A stretch of DNA of 64,000 nt, taken from the NCBI GenBank assembly GCA_008923285.1, contig WBSG01000002.1, forward strand, positions 62,001 through 126,000, written 5' to 3'. Positions 1 to 9,378 of this stretch are shown here, piece after piece. Under the pieces are notes generated by a model. That model saw only the letters and a list, made by a program, of their open reading frames with translations, was not told the origin of the DNA and did not search any database. A program made the position numbers and the translations under genes. This DNA comes from Betaproteobacteria bacterium SCN2. Its GTDB lineage: Bacteria; Pseudomonadota; Gammaproteobacteria; Burkholderiales; Thiobacillaceae. Each line of letters opens with the position of its first letter. The stretch's first letter is position 1.

Positions 1-254
1 CCCTGCTCGGGCTGCTCGGCACCGTGGTGGGCATGATCGAAATCTTCGGCTCGCAGACGCCGACCGGGAGCGATCCGGTCAAGCTGGCCTACGGCATTTC
101 GGTGGCGCTCTACAACACTGCCTTCGGCCTGATCGTGGCGATCCCGGCGATGATTTTCTACCGTTTCTTCCGCACCCGCGTGGACAACCTGGCGGTGGAC
201 ATGGAGCAGCAGGCGGTCAAGCTGGTCGAAACCGTGCACGGCGAACGCGGCTGA
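1..254 (+). CDS. exbB: ExbB/TolQ/MotA-family proton channel, C-terminal fragment
   Basis: Only the last 83 or so codons lie in the window; the reading frame is open from base 3 to the stop at 252-254. The visible part has a glycine-rich hydrophobic stretch (LLGTVVGMIEIF), then a segment ending in two more hydrophobic runs (YNTAFGLIVAIPAMIFYRFF) and a short amphipathic tail, as in the last two membrane helices of ExbB/TolQ channels. These proteins form the proton-conducting part of an inner-membrane motor that energises TonB- or Tol-type transport. An ExbD gene follows after 16 bases, which fits an exbB-exbD pair. Whether it serves TonB or Tol cannot be told from this fragment. Confidence 0.88.
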   Translation, partial: LLGLLGTVVGMIEIFGSQTPTGSDPVKLAYGISVALYNTAFGLIVAIPAMIFYRFFRTRVDNLAVDMEQQAVKLVETVHGERG

Positions 255-270
255 AGCGCAGGAACGATCG

Positions 271-687
271 ATGAACTTCAAGCGCGGCTATTACAACGAG
301 GATCCGGAAATCAACCTGATTCCGCTGATCGACGTGCTGCTGGTGATCCTCATCTTCCTCATGGTCACGACCACCTATGCGCGTTATTCCGAACTGAAGA
401 TCAACCTCCCCACCGCCACCGGCGAGGCCAGCCCGAAAAAACCGCAGACCATCCAGGTGGCAGTGGATGCGCTGGGCCGCTACCAGGTCGACGAGAAAAA
501 CATTGCCGCTTCGACCGAGGCGCTGAGCGCGGCGATGGCCGGCATCGCCAGGGGCAACGGCGAGATCGTCGTGGTGATCAACGCCGATTCCAAGGCCACG
601 CACCAGTCGGTGGTCAACATCATGGAGGCCGCGCGCCGCGCAGGCCTGTCGCGCATCACCTTCGCCACGCAGAGTGCCGACGATTGA
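271..687 (+). CDS. exbD: ExbD/TolR-family biopolymer transport protein
   Basis: This 138-residue protein has the ExbD/TolR plan: a short cytoplasmic N terminus, one membrane helix at about residues 17-36 carrying the essential aspartate (NLIPLIDVLLVILIFLM), and a periplasmic domain of about 100 residues. It partners the upstream ExbB channel and couples proton flow to TonB- or Tol-type outer-membrane work. The start ATG follows the exbB stop by 16 bases. Its 3' end overlaps the GTG start of lpxK by 14 bases, so exbB-exbD-lpxK-ycaR-kdsB is probably one operon, an arrangement common in Betaproteobacteria. Confidence 0.92.
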   Translation: MNFKRGYYNEDPEINLIPLIDVLLVILIFLMVTTTYARYSELKINLPTATGEASPKKPQTIQVAVDALGRYQVDEKNIAASTEALSAAMAGIARGNGEIVVVINADSKATHQSVVNIMEAARRAGLSRITFATQSADD

Positions 688-1708
688 TTTTCGAAGCCTG
701 AACATTCAGGCCTTCTGGTCCCGCAAGGGGCCGCTCAACATCTTGCTGCTGCCTCTGTCCGTGCTGTTTGGCGCTGTGGCCATGCTGCGGCGCTGTTCCT
801 ATCGCTTCGGCTTGCTGGATTCCGGCCATCCGGGCGTGCCGGTGGTCGTGGTCGGCAATCTCTCGGCGGGCGGCAGCGGCAAGACGCCTTTCGTCATCTG
901 GCTGGCGCAGTGGCTCACCGCGCAGGGGCGCAGGCCCGGCGTGGTGAGCCGCGGCTATGGACGCGAGGACGCCGGATTGCGCGAGGTGGATGCTGACAGC
1001 ACTGCGGCACAGGTAGGCGACGAGCCGCTGCTGATCCATCTCAAGACCGGCGTGCCGGTGGTGGTGGCTGCCGATCGCCTGGCGGCGGCGCGCCTGCTGC
1101 GCGAGAGGTACCCCGAGGTGGACATCATCATCGCCGACGACGGCCTGCAGCACTACCGCCTGCGGCGCGACCTGGAGCTGGTGCTGGCCGATGGCCAGGC
1201 GCCGTTCGGCAATGGCTGGCTGCTGCCGGCCGGGCCCCTGCGCGAACCGCGCATCCGCCTGATGGGCGCCAATGCCCTGGTGCTGACCGAACGCAATGGC
1301 GCGGCCGCAAGCCCTCGGGCGCCGGTGCCGGTATTCCGCGTGCGCCACGCGCCGGCGGGCTTTCGCCGGCTGGCCGACAACGCGCATGCGGCGCAATTGC
1401 CCGATCCGGGCGGCCGCGAAGTGCAGGCGGTGACCGGAATCGCGCGGCCGCAGGCGTTCTTCGCACTGCTCGACAGGCTGGGCGTGCCGCACCGGCCGCG
1501 CGCTTTTCCCGATCACCACCGCTTCACCGCCTCCGACATCGCGGGCGATGCCGCCGTGGTGATGACGGAAAAGGACGCGGTAAAATGCCGTTCGTTTGCC
1601 GGACCCGACTGGTGGGCGCTGGAACTGGAACTGGTGCCCGATCCCGCGCTCGTCGAGTGGCTCAAGGCCCGGCTCGATCAACCCAAGGCGCCGCCAGCGC
1701 TATTCTGA
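674..1708 (+). CDS. lpxK: Tetraacyldisaccharide 4'-kinase
   Basis: LpxK phosphorylates the 4' position of the tetraacyldisaccharide 1-phosphate precursor of lipid A at the inner-membrane face, using ATP. The 344-residue product is of normal length. It opens with the amphipathic FWSRKGPLN segment and a hydrophobic stretch, and has a P-loop ([14 protein letters not shown]) near residue 60 and the DDGLQHYRL motif typical of LpxK near residue 157. The best start is the GTG inside the end of exbD, because the conserved FW segment lies close behind it and no later ATG precedes it. Neighbours ycaR and kdsB, also linked to the cell envelope, follow directly. Confidence 0.95.
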   Translation: MPTIDFRSLNIQAFWSRKGPLNILLLPLSVLFGAVAMLRRCSYRFGLLDSGHPGVPVVVVGNLSAGGSGKTPFVIWLAQWLTAQGRRPGVVSRGYGREDAGLREVDADSTAAQVGDEPLLIHLKTGVPVVVAADRLAAARLLRERYPEVDIIIADDGLQHYRLRRDLELVLADGQAPFGNGWLLPAGPLREPRIRLMGANALVLTERNGAAASPRAPVPVFRVRHAPAGFRRLADNAHAAQLPDPGGREVQAVTGIARPQAFFALLDRLGVPHRPRAFPDHHRFTASDIAGDAAVVMTEKDAVKCRSFAGPDWWALELELVPDPALVEWLKARLDQPKAPPALF

Positions 1709-1719
1709 AAGTCATCGCT

Positions 1720-1902
1720 ATGAACAAGGTGCTCGAAATCCTGGTTTGCCCGGTATGCAAGGGACCGCTGGTGCTGCAGCGCGAGCGCGCCGAACTGGTG
1801 TGCTCGCCCTGCCGCCTGGCCTATCCCATCCGCGACGGCATACCGGTCATGCTGCCGGAAGAGGCGCGTACGCTGGGCGCCGAGGAAGAAGTGCGCAACT
1901 AG
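1720..1902 (+). CDS. ycaR: Trm112/YcaR-family small zinc-ribbon-like protein
   Basis: A 60-residue protein with two CxxC pairs (CPVCKG and CSPCRL) followed by [16 protein letters not shown], the signature of the Trm112 family. In bacteria this small protein usually sits between lpxK and kdsB, exactly as here, but its role in LPS synthesis is not established; Trm112 homologues elsewhere activate methyltransferases. The ATG at 1720 lies 11 bases after the lpxK stop. Longer frames starting inside lpxK are overlaps with no family similarity. Confidence 0.9.
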   Translation: MNKVLEILVCPVCKGPLVLQRERAELVCSPCRLAYPIRDGIPVMLPEEARTLGAEEEVRN

Positions 1903-1909
1903 GCCGGCC

Positions 1910-2671
1910 ATGAGATTCCGCGTCGTCATCCCCGCGCGCTATGCTTCGTCGCGCCTGCCCGGCAAGCCGCTGGCCGACATCGGCGGCAAGCCCATGGTGG
2001 TGCGGGTGGCCGAACGCGCGGCGGAAGCCGGGGCGGACGAATCCATCATCGCCACCGATGACGCGCGCGTACTGGAAGCGGCGGCGGCGGCGGGCCATCG
2101 TGCGTTGATGACTTCGCCGCACCATGCCTCGGGCACCGACCGCCTGGCTGAAGTTGCCGGGATGCTCGACTGCGCGGACGACGAGATCATCGTCAATGTG
2201 CAGGGCGACGAGCCCTTGATTCCGCCCGGCCTGATTCGTGAATGTGCGCTTTGCCTGGCCTCGCACGAGGCGGCGGCGATCGCCACGCTGGCGCATCCGC
2301 TGTTCAGCGCCGAGGAGTTCCGCAATCCCAACGTGGTCAAGGTGGTGACCGACCAGCAGGGCTACGCCCTGTATTTCTCGCGCGCCATGATCCCCTGGCC
2401 GCGCGACGCCTTTGCCGAGGCCGCTGCCGAGCCGTCTATCCCCGAGGGTTTGCCGGTGCTGCGGCATATCGGACTGTATGCCTACCGCGCCAGCTTCCTG
2501 CGCGAATTCGCCGGCCTCGCGCCGGCGCCGCTCGAACGCTTCGAAATGCTCGAGCAGCTGCGCGCGCTTTGGCACGGCTACCGCATCGCGGTGGCGGTCA
2601 CGCCCGAAGCGCCTGGCGCGGGCGTCGACACGCCCGAGGACCTGGAGCGGGTACGCAGGTTGTTCGAATAA
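1910..2671 (+). CDS. kdsB: 3-deoxy-manno-octulosonate cytidylyltransferase (CMP-KDO synthetase)
   Basis: KdsB activates KDO with CTP to give CMP-KDO for the inner core of LPS, in the cytoplasm. The 253-residue product has the N-terminal nucleotide-binding motif [17 protein letters not shown], the IIATDDARV segment, the NVQGDEP motif that binds metal and substrate, and the C-terminal [12 protein letters not shown] signature. The length matches the family. The start lies 7 bases after ycaR, which supports cotranscription with lpxK and ycaR. Confidence 0.97.
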   Translation: MRFRVVIPARYASSRLPGKPLADIGGKPMVVRVAERAAEAGADESIIATDDARVLEAAAAAGHRALMTSPHHASGTDRLAEVAGMLDCADDEIIVNVQGDEPLIPPGLIRECALCLASHEAAAIATLAHPLFSAEEFRNPNVVKVVTDQQGYALYFSRAMIPWPRDAFAEAAAEPSIPEGLPVLRHIGLYAYRASFLREFAGLAPAPLERFEMLEQLRALWHGYRIAVAVTPEAPGAGVDTPEDLERVRRLFE

Positions 2672-2697
2672 CAATTCAGGCAATCAAAAACATTCAC

Positions 2698-2758
2698 ATG
2701 GAGGTTAAGGGAGGCATGGGAGCAATCTCTTATCTCTCTTAACCTCCCATACCTCCCT
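2698..2758. repeat. Intergenic hairpin made of degenerate 9-mer repeats (element R1)
   Basis: Between kdsB and adk. The left arm reads as successive 9-mers (ATGGAGGTT, AAGGGAGGC, ATGGGAGCA). The right arm, read on the minus strand, gives GGGAGGTAT, GGGAGGTTA, AGAGAGATA. The best paired segment is 2700-2713 with 2734-2747, 13 of 14 bases complementary. It has no T-run, so it is not an ordinary terminator. Similar elements with other 7- or 9-base units occur at five more places in the window. Confidence 0.7.
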
Positions 2759-2837
2759 GTTGCCGGATTTCTGCGCCTTTATCCACCCCGGTTATCCGGT
2801 AATAAAAAAAATTAAGTTCGGCGCCAAGCCCGCATGA

Positions 2838-3542
<705 letters not shown>

Positions 3543-3588
3543 GCGGCACAATCGGTGCCTATGCCGCATTCGAGGTTGATGCAGTGAT

Positions 3589-3945
3589 ATGAGCAGTGTT
3601 CCTGATTTTACCGACTCCGAACGCTGGGTGGTTGCCAGCGCACTGAAGGAGCGTTACGGGAAGGATGTCGAGACCCAGGACGTGGAAACCGAGATCCGAC
3701 TGTTCACGGATGATCGCGAACTGACTGTGTGCCCCGGGATCTACTGGGAAGACAGCGACGGCTGCCACTTCATCGTGTCGAAAACCGGCGAGTCGCGCTA
3801 CCGCTGCATGTTCTTCTACCGCGTGCTGCGTCGCTACAGTACCGGCAAGGAAGAGTACGACAATCTGGGCGATTGCATCGTCAGCCTGCTGCGGGTGCAG
3901 GCAGACCATGCCTCCACTGGCGAGGGCAAGGACGCACCGTATTGA
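3589..3945 (+). CDS. Conserved-looking hypothetical protein, 118 aa
   Basis: I do not recognise this 118-residue soluble protein. It is acidic, with alternating beta-type segments (EIRLFTDDRELTVCPGIYWEDSDGCHFIVSKTG), four cysteines and no signal peptide or membrane segment. Codon use is like its neighbours and the frame agrees with the local GC pattern, so I take it as real. A clear terminator follows it directly (3957-3985), so it may end an adk transcription unit. It lies next to the PPi-dependent phosphofructokinase gene, but nothing in the sequence ties it to that enzyme. Confidence 0.7.
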   Translation: MSSVPDFTDSERWVVASALKERYGKDVETQDVETEIRLFTDDRELTVCPGIYWEDSDGCHFIVSKTGESRYRCMFFYRVLRRYSTGKEEYDNLGDCIVSLLRVQADHASTGEGKDAPY

Positions 3946-3956
3946 TTTGATTTTCG

Positions 3957-3985
3957 CGCCAGGCCGAGCCTGGCGTTTTGTTTTT
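3957..3985 (+). terminator. Rho-independent terminator before pfp
   Basis: A perfect 8-bp stem (3957-3964 with 3968-3975) with a 3-base loop is followed by TTTTGTTTTT. It ends the adk/118-aa unit and lies upstream of the pfp start at 4008. It also argues against an upstream TTG at 3978 as the pfp start. Confidence 0.85.
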
Positions 3986-4007
3986 GATTGGACTGGAGAA
4001 TACCAAC

Positions 4008-5267
4008 ATGGCGAAGAAAATGAACGCCTTTTACGCACAATCGGGCGGGGTGACCGCGGTCATCAACGCCTCTGCCTGCGGCGTCATCGAGACCGCGCGC
4101 AAGCACAAGGACAAGATCGGCAAGGTCTATGCCGGCCGCAACGGCATCATCGGCGCGCTGACCGAAGACCTCATCGACACCACCAAGGAATCCGCATCCG
4201 CCATCGCCGCGCTGCGCAGCACGCCGTCCGGCGCCTTCGGCTCCTGCCGTTTCAAGCTGAAGAGCCTGGAAGCCAACAAGCGCGAGTACGAGCGCCTGAT
4301 CGAGGTGTTCAAGGCGCACAACATCGGCTACTTCTTCTACAACGGCGGCGGCGACTCCGCCGACACCTGCTTCAAGGTGTCGCAACTGTCGGAGAAGATG
4401 GGCTATCCGGTGCAGGCCATCCACGTGCCCAAGACCGTGGACAACGACCTGCCCATCACCGACTGCTGCCCCGGCTTCGGCTCGGTCGCCAAGTACATCG
4501 CGGTTTCCACCCTGGAAGCGAGCTATGACGTGCGTTCCATGGCCAAGACATCGACCAAGATCTTCGTGGTCGAGGTGATGGGCCGCCACGCCGGCTGGAT
4601 CGCTGCGGCCGGCGGCCTGGTCGCGGACCAGGGCATTCCGGTGGTGATCCTGTTCCCGGAGATTGAATTCGACCAGAAGAAATTCCTTGCCGCGGTGGAC
4701 AAGAAGGTCAAGGAGTTTGGTTACTGCACCGTGGTCGTTTCCGAGGGCTGCCATTACCCGGACGGACGTTTCCTCGCCGAGCAGGGCACGCGCGACGCCT
4801 TCGGCCATGCCCAGCTGGGCGGCGCCGCACCTGTGGTTGCCAACATGATCAAGGATGCCCTCGGCCACAAGTTCCACTGGGCGGTGGCCGACTACCTCCA
4901 GCGCGCCGCGCGCCACATTGCTTCCAAGACCGACGTCAAGCAGGCCTACGAGCTTGGCAAGAAGGCGGTCGAGCTGGCGATCAAGGGCCACAATTCGGTG
5001 ATGCCGACGGTCGACCGCATTTCCGACAGCCCCTACAAGTACAAGATCGGCATGGCGCCCTTGTCGAAGGTCGCCAACGTCGAGAAGTTCATGCCGCGCG
5101 ATTTCATCAGCAAGGATGGCTATGGCATTACCGAAAAGTGCAAGCGCTACCTCACGCCGCTGATCCAGGGGGAGGATTACCCGAAATACGGCAAGGACGG
5201 CCTGCCGGTGTATGTGACGCTGAAGAACGTGGCGGTGGCGAAGAAGCTGCCGGAATTCAAACTTTAA
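4008..5267 (+). CDS. pfp: Pyrophosphate-type 6-phosphofructokinase
   Basis: This 419-residue protein is a phosphofructokinase of the kind that phosphorylates fructose 6-phosphate with PPi, reversibly, in place of ATP. Evidence: the substrate motif PKTVDNDLP, where lysine replaces the glycine of ATP enzymes (PGTIDND); MGRHAGWIAA near residue 191; and a nucleotide/PPi loop reading NGGGDSADT. ATP enzymes have GGDGS there and classical PPi enzymes GGDD, so the third residue (Gly) is unusual while the following Asp is kept. The ATG at 4008 follows a GGAG ribosome site. In Methylococcus-type organisms pfp clusters with an H+-pyrophosphatase, as here, and the enzyme can also serve the Calvin cycle. 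PPi use is inferred, not shown. Confidence 0.88.
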   Translation: MAKKMNAFYAQSGGVTAVINASACGVIETARKHKDKIGKVYAGRNGIIGALTEDLIDTTKESASAIAALRSTPSGAFGSCRFKLKSLEANKREYERLIEVFKAHNIGYFFYNGGGDSADTCFKVSQLSEKMGYPVQAIHVPKTVDNDLPITDCCPGFGSVAKYIAVSTLEASYDVRSMAKTSTKIFVVEVMGRHAGWIAAAGGLVADQGIPVVILFPEIEFDQKKFLAAVDKKVKEFGYCTVVVSEGCHYPDGRFLAEQGTRDAFGHAQLGGAAPVVANMIKDALGHKFHWAVADYLQRAARHIASKTDVKQAYELGKKAVELAIKGHNSVMPTVDRISDSPYKYKIGMAPLSKVANVEKFMPRDFISKDGYGITEKCKRYLTPLIQGEDYPKYGKDGLPVYVTLKNVAVAKKLPEFKL

Positions 5268-5268
5268 A

Positions 5269-5387
5269 GGAGTCAGGAATCAGGGGCCATGAGTCAGGGA
5301 GTGAGCGGCTGCGCCGCGCATGAAGTCGGGGGGCGGACCATGTCTGCGCTTTCCCCGACCCCCGAATCCCGGCCCCTGACCCCTAAA
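5269..5387. repeat. Intergenic 7-mer-repeat hairpin (element R2)
   Basis: Fills the gap between pfp and the next small gene. The left arm reads as 7-mers (GAGTCAG, GAATCAG, GGGCCAT, GAGTCAG). The right arm on the minus strand reads GGGGTCA, GGGGCCG, GGATTCG, GGGGTCG. An inner stem of GTCGGGG with CCCCGAC is also present. The small ORF starting at 5289 would be translated through this element, so I place the gene start after it, at 5391. Confidence 0.65.
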
Positions 5388-5390
5388 GAG

Positions 5391-5606
5391 ATGACACTCG
5401 ATCGGGCAAGACAGCTGTTGAAGGTTCAGGCGGACTTTGGCGGGTTCTACAACGCCAATTCCGCCAAGCTGATCCTGTCCGAAGTGCAGAAGGAGCACGG
5501 ACAGGAGTCGGTGGACAGCCTGATTCGCGAGCTCGAGCTGCAACGGATTTTCGGTTTCGAGCCCGGCACCCGATTCGAGGGCGGCCTGGTGGTTGGCAAG
5601 CAGTAG
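5391..5606 (+). CDS. Small hypothetical protein, 71 aa, between pfp and hppA
   Basis: A 71-residue soluble protein (MTLDRARQLLKVQADFGGFY...) that looks helical, with no membrane segment. I place the start at the ATG at 5391, preceded by AAAGAG, because the longer frame from 5289 runs through a repeat element and has a different composition. A terminator follows 7 bases after the stop. I cannot name the family. Its place between two PPi enzymes raises the possibility of a small partner protein, which is inference only. Confidence 0.72.
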   Translation: MTLDRARQLLKVQADFGGFYNANSAKLILSEVQKEHGQESVDSLIRELELQRIFGFEPGTRFEGGLVVGKQ

Positions 5607-5613
5607 TGAATCA

Positions 5614-5638
5614 ACGGCAGCCCTGGCTGCCGTTTTTT
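5614..5638 (+). terminator. Rho-independent terminator upstream of hppA
   Basis: A 7-bp stem (ACGGCAG at 5614-5620 with CTGCCGT at 5627-5633) with a 6-base loop is followed by six T. It separates the pfp unit from hppA, so the two need not be cotranscribed. Confidence 0.85.
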
Positions 5639-5674
5639 CATTGTTGGTTTAACTGAGAACGAAAGGGGAAGACA

Positions 5675-7717
5675 ATGAGCAGTGCAATCATGCTGGCCCT
5701 GTTGTGTGCGGGCGTGGCGATTCTGTATGGGATCATTTCCAGCCGCTGGATACTGGCGCAGCCAGCCGGCAACGAACGCATGCAGGCGATTTCCGCTGCG
5801 GTGCAAGAGGGGGCGCAGGCCTATCTCAAACGCCAGTACACCAGCATCGGCATCGTCGGCGTGGTGCTGTTCGTCCTCCTGGCTGTTTTCCTCTCCATGC
5901 CCACGGCGATCGGCTTCGCCATCGGTGCCGTGCTGTCCGGTGCTGCCGGCTTCATCGGCATGAACGTGTCGGTGCGTGCCAACGTGCGCACCGCACAGGC
6001 CGCGCACAACGGCCTCAATGCCGCGCTCAACATCGCCTTCAAGGGCGGCGCCATCACCGGCATGCTGGTGGTGGGCCTCGGCCTCCTGGGCGTGGCGGGC
6101 TACTACGCCATCCTCACTGCTGGCGGCGCCAGCACCACGGATGCCGTGCACGCTCTGGTGGGCCTCGGCTTCGGCGGCTCGCTGATCTCCATCTTCGCGC
6201 GTCTGGGCGGCGGCATCTTCACCAAGGGCGCCGACGTCGGCGCCGACCTGGTGGGTAAGGTCGAAGCCGGCATTCCCGAGGATGACCCGCGCAACCCGGC
6301 GGTGATCGCCGACAACGTCGGCGACAACGTCGGCGATTGCGCAGGCATGGCCGCCGACCTGTTCGAGACCTATGCCGTGACCATCATCGCCACGATGCTG
6401 CTGGGCGGCCTGATGGTGGCAGGCGAGAGCGCGGCCAACGCCGTGGTCTACCCGCTGGTGCTGGGCGGCGTCTCCATCATCGCTTCCATCATCGGCACCT
6501 TCTTCGTCAAGGCGCGCGAGGGCGGCAAGATCATGAACGCGCTGTACCGGGGCCTGATTGTCGCCGGCGTGCTGGCGGTGCCAGCCTTCTATGTGGTGAC
6601 CACGCAGATGTTCGGCGAAGGCATCATGATCGGCGACGAGATGGTGTCGAGCATGAGCCTGTTCTGGGCCTCGCTGATCGGCCTTGCGCTCACTGCCGCC
6701 ATGGTGGTGATCACCGAGTACTACACCGCCACCGAATACGCGCCGGTGCGGCATATCGCCCAGGCCTCCACCACCGGCCACGGCACCAACATCATCGCCG
6801 GCCTCGGCGTGTCGATGAGGTCCACTGCTGCGCCGGTGCTGGCCGTGTGCCTGGCGATCTGGGGTTCCTATGAACTGGCCGGCCTGTACGGCATTGCCAT
6901 CGCCGCTACTTCCATGCTGTCCATGACCGGCATCATCGTCGCGCTCGACGCCTACGGCCCGATTACCGACAACGCCGGCGGCATTGCCGAGATGGCCGAG
7001 ATGCCGGACGACATCCGCAACATCACCGATCCGCTCGATGCCGTCGGCAACACCACCAAGGCAGTGACCAAGGGCTACGCCATCGGCTCGGCCGGCCTCG
7101 CCGCGCTGGTACTGTTCGCCGACTACACCCATGCGCTGGAAGCCAGGGTCGGGGGCGTCACGCTGTTCGACCTGTCCGACCACATGGTCATCATCGGCCT
7201 GTTCATCGGCGGCATGGTGCCGTACCTCTTCGGTGCCATGGGCATGGAGGCGGTGGGCCGCGCCGCCGGTTCGGTGGTGGTGGAAGTGCGCCGCCAGTTC
7301 CGCGAAATCCCTGGCATCATGGAAGGCAAGGCCAAGCCCGAATACGGCACTTGCGTGGACATGCTGACCAAGGCCGCGATCAAGGAAATGATGATCCCGT
7401 CGCTGCTGCCGGTACTGGTGCCGGTGCTGGTCGGCCTGATCCTCGGTCCCAAGGCGCTGGGCGGCGTGTTGCTCGGCACCATCATCACCGGCATCTTCGT
7501 GGCCATTTCCATGACCACCGGCGGCGGTGCCTGGGACAATGCCAAGAAGTACATCGAGGAAGGCAACCACGGCGGCAAGGGCAGTGAAGCGCACAAGGCC
7601 GCCGTGACCGGCGATACCGTGGGCGATCCCTACAAGGACACCGCCGGCCCGGCCGTCAACCCCTTGATCAAGATCATCAACATCGTGGCGCTGCTCATCG
7701 TGCCGCTGATTGCCTGA
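5675..7717 (+). CDS. hppA: Membrane proton-pumping pyrophosphatase, predicted K+-independent
   Basis: This 680-residue integral membrane protein hydrolyses PPi and pumps protons across the inner membrane (or can run backwards to make PPi). About 16 hydrophobic segments are visible. The catalytic loop carries the family signatures [16 protein letters not shown] and, just after, [19 protein letters not shown]. The sequence [10 protein letters not shown] has lysine where K+-dependent enzymes have alanine, which in this family marks the K+-independent class. A good ribosome site (AAGGGGAAG) precedes the ATG. With pfp and ppa nearby it suggests that PPi is managed as an energy currency. Confidence 0.97.
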   Translation: MSSAIMLALLCAGVAILYGIISSRWILAQPAGNERMQAISAAVQEGAQAYLKRQYTSIGIVGVVLFVLLAVFLSMPTAIGFAIGAVLSGAAGFIGMNVSVRANVRTAQAAHNGLNAALNIAFKGGAITGMLVVGLGLLGVAGYYAILTAGGASTTDAVHALVGLGFGGSLISIFARLGGGIFTKGADVGADLVGKVEAGIPEDDPRNPAVIADNVGDNVGDCAGMAADLFETYAVTIIATMLLGGLMVAGESAANAVVYPLVLGGVSIIASIIGTFFVKAREGGKIMNALYRGLIVAGVLAVPAFYVVTTQMFGEGIMIGDEMVSSMSLFWASLIGLALTAAMVVITEYYTATEYAPVRHIAQASTTGHGTNIIAGLGVSMRSTAAPVLAVCLAIWGSYELAGLYGIAIAATSMLSMTGIIVALDAYGPITDNAGGIAEMAEMPDDIRNITDPLDAVGNTTKAVTKGYAIGSAGLAALVLFADYTHALEARVGGVTLFDLSDHMVIIGLFIGGMVPYLFGAMGMEAVGRAAGSVVVEVRRQFREIPGIMEGKAKPEYGTCVDMLTKAAIKEMMIPSLLPVLVPVLVGLILGPKALGGVLLGTIITGIFVAISMTTGGGAWDNAKKYIEEGNHGGKGSEAHKAAVTGDTVGDPYKDTAGPAVNPLIKIINIVALLIVPLIA

Positions 7718-7730
7718 TCGAATGCGGTAT

Positions 7731-7763
7731 CAGGAAAGCCGGCGCAAGCCGGCTTTCCTGTTT
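7731..7763 (+). terminator. Terminator after hppA
   Basis: A perfect 13-bp stem (7731-7743 with 7748-7760) with a GCAA loop begins 13 bases after the hppA stop. The following T-run is short (TTTAGGGTTT), but the stem is strong. Confidence 0.8.
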
Positions 7764-7921
7764 AGGGTTTAGGCAAGCAGCGATTATCCTGAATGCACAT
7801 CCGGGTTTTTCGGTGAGGCAAGAAAGGAACGCCATGGCATAACCTGCCCAGCAGCCCGTCGGAAAGCCTGGCATCGCGGATTATGCTGAAGGACAGCCTG
7901 AGGTAAGTCATGAAGGGGCGG

Positions 7922-7927
7922 TATAAT
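7922..7927 (+). promoter_or_regulatory. Candidate -10 box of the ppa promoter
   Basis: A perfect TATAAT lies 30 bases before the ppa ATG, within GCGGTATAATCCGCC, itself a small inverted repeat. No convincing -35 box was seen at 17 bases, so the call rests on the -10 box and position. The rest of 7764-7957 shows no gene. Confidence 0.5.
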
Positions 7928-7957
7928 CCGCCCTTTCCGCATTTTGGCCAGCCAGCA

Positions 7958-8506
7958 ATGAATCTCGATCGCGTCAGTTCCGGCAAAAAGCTGCCGGACG
8001 ATTTCAACGTCATCATTGAAATCCCTGCCCACGGCGAGCCCATCAAGTACGAGGTGGACAAGGAGACCGGGGCGATGTTCGTGGACCGTTTCATGTCCAC
8101 GTCCATGCACTATCCCTGCAATTACGGCTATATTCCCCACACCCTGTCGGAAGACGGCGATCCGGTCGACGTGCTGGTGATCACCCCGATCCCGCTGATC
8201 ACCGGCGTGGTGGTGCGCTGCAGGCCCATCGGCATGCTGATGATGACAGACGAGGCCGGTGTCGACGCCAAGCTGGTCGCCGTGCCCATCGACAAGCTGT
8301 GCAGCATGTACAAACTGGTGCAGCGCCCTGAAGACTTGCCGCCGCTGGCGCTCAAGCAGATATCGCACTTCTTCGAGCACTACAAGGACCTGGAGGAGGG
8401 CAAGTGGGTCAAGATCGAAGGCTGGACGGGGGCGGACGACGCCCGTGCCGAAATCATGGCCGGGGTGGAGCGCTACCGCAACGCGGAACACAAGCCGGCT
8501 TTCTGA
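7958..8506 (+). CDS. ppa: Soluble family I inorganic pyrophosphatase
   Basis: Ppa hydrolyses cytoplasmic PPi. The 182-residue product (family about 175) has [18 protein letters not shown], the [12 protein letters not shown] motif, and the metal site DGDPVDVLV with its three aspartates. I place the start at the ATG at 7958 ([11 protein letters not shown]), because the extra residues of the longer frame are encoded by the predicted promoter. A soluble PPase beside a PPi-using kinase and a membrane PPase implies controlled partition of PPi, since free hydrolysis would waste it. Confidence 0.96.
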   Translation: MNLDRVSSGKKLPDDFNVIIEIPAHGEPIKYEVDKETGAMFVDRFMSTSMHYPCNYGYIPHTLSEDGDPVDVLVITPIPLITGVVVRCRPIGMLMMTDEAGVDAKLVAVPIDKLCSMYKLVQRPEDLPPLALKQISHFFEHYKDLEEGKWVKIEGWTGADDARAEIMAGVERYRNAEHKPAF

Positions 8507-8538
8507 CCGCCTGGATCAAAAACATTTACAGGGATGTA

Positions 8539-8600
8539 ATGGAGGTTAAGGGGGAAAATCAAGAAGACTTCCTCTCCTTCCTCTCCGCCCCCCTGTTAAC
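8539..8600. repeat. Intergenic 9-mer-repeat element (R3)
   Basis: Lies between ppa and the phosphoesterase gene. The left arm begins ATGGAGGTT AAGGGGGAA, almost the same units as R1. The right arm on the minus strand contains GGAGAGGAA twice in tandem. The arms pair imperfectly (GTTAA-GGGGG with CCCCC-TTAAC, one bulge). Confidence 0.6.
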
Positions 8601-8603
8601 TAG

Positions 8604-9170
8604 ATGCCCGAAATGAAAATCTGCATCCTTTCCGATTCCCACGACAACCGCCAACTGATGGCCGCGGCAGTGGCCGACGCCAAGACGCGCGGCGCCGAAG
8701 CCGTGCTGCATTGCGGCGATGTGGTGGCGCCGACCACGCTGCGCATCCTGCAGAAATTCGAACTGCCGGTGCATGTCATCCACGGCAACAACACCGGCGA
8801 CATGTACAGCATGACGCGGCTGGCGGCAGAGCCGGGCAGCGTGGTGCGCTATCATGGGCAGGACGCGGGCATCACTCTGGGCGGGCGCCACATCTTCATC
8901 GTGCACTACCCGCATTACGCCAAGGCCATGGCCTGCACCGGCGACTATGACCTGGTCTGCTGCGGTCATGAGCACAAGCCGGAACTCCTGCAGCTTGCCA
9001 ATGTGAAGGGCGGGCAGACGTGGCTGGTGAATCCCGGTACCGTCGGGGGGGTGGGTCATGCGCCGACCTACGTGATGGCCGACCTGGATGGAATGCATTT
9101 CGAAACTCTGCCGGTGCCGGTACCGGCGACCGTGCCGAGCGAACAGCCGCGCGTCACGCCGCATGTGTGA
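8604..9170 (+). CDS. YfcE/MJ0936-type metallophosphoesterase
   Basis: A 188-residue calcineurin-like phosphoesterase. Metal-binding motifs are visible in order: SDSHDN (D-x-H) near residue 10, HCGDV (GD) near 38, IHGNNTGD (GNxxD/H) near 60, HYPHY near 100, and CCGHEHKP (GHxH) near 120. Related proteins cleave phosphodiesters in vitro, with unclear cell roles. The TTG or ATG start is ambiguous by a few residues (ATG at 8604 or at 8613). No partner gene is evident; the qmo cluster begins about 210 bases later on the same strand. Confidence 0.85.
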   Translation: MPEMKICILSDSHDNRQLMAAAVADAKTRGAEAVLHCGDVVAPTTLRILQKFELPVHVIHGNNTGDMYSMTRLAAEPGSVVRYHGQDAGITLGGRHIFIVHYPHYAKAMACTGDYDLVCCGHEHKPELLQLANVKGGQTWLVNPGTVGGVGHAPTYVMADLDGMHFETLPVPVPATVPSEQPRVTPHV

Positions 9171-9309
9171 GCGGCATACCCCTCGGCGCGTAGGGGGATT
9201 CTTTAAATCCCCTCTATTCCTGCATAAGTAAGTTCGATCAAAAACACGGACTTATTCTGTGGCTACGAGAGCCTCATCAGAGTAACATCCAAACACCCAA
9301 ATATTGAGT

Positions 9310-9336
9310 TGCGCCGTGGGGTTGTGGCGCATTTTT
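9310..9336 (+). terminator. Terminator-like hairpin in the qmoA upstream region
   Basis: TGCGCC (9310-9315) pairs with GGCGCA (9326-9331) across a 10-base loop and is followed by five T. It lies 140 bases after the phosphoesterase stop and only 43 bases before the qmoA ATG. It is either the terminator of the upstream gene or a leader hairpin of the qmo operon. A second small hairpin (GGGGAT/ATCCCC) sits at about 9194-9211. Confidence 0.5.
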
Positions 9337-9378
9337 CAATCGTTTCGACACCCCGCATCCGTTGCGATGGAGGACCTG

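Noticed and set aside
3978-4007. Upstream TTG start for the phosphofructokinase
   Set aside because: It falls in a terminator T-run. The ATG at 4008 has a ribosome site and gives the family N terminus.
5289-5390. Longer N terminus of the 71-aa protein before hppA
   Set aside because: The extra 34 codons lie within a 7-mer-repeat element and have a different composition. AAAGAG and an ATG at 5391 give a cleaner start.
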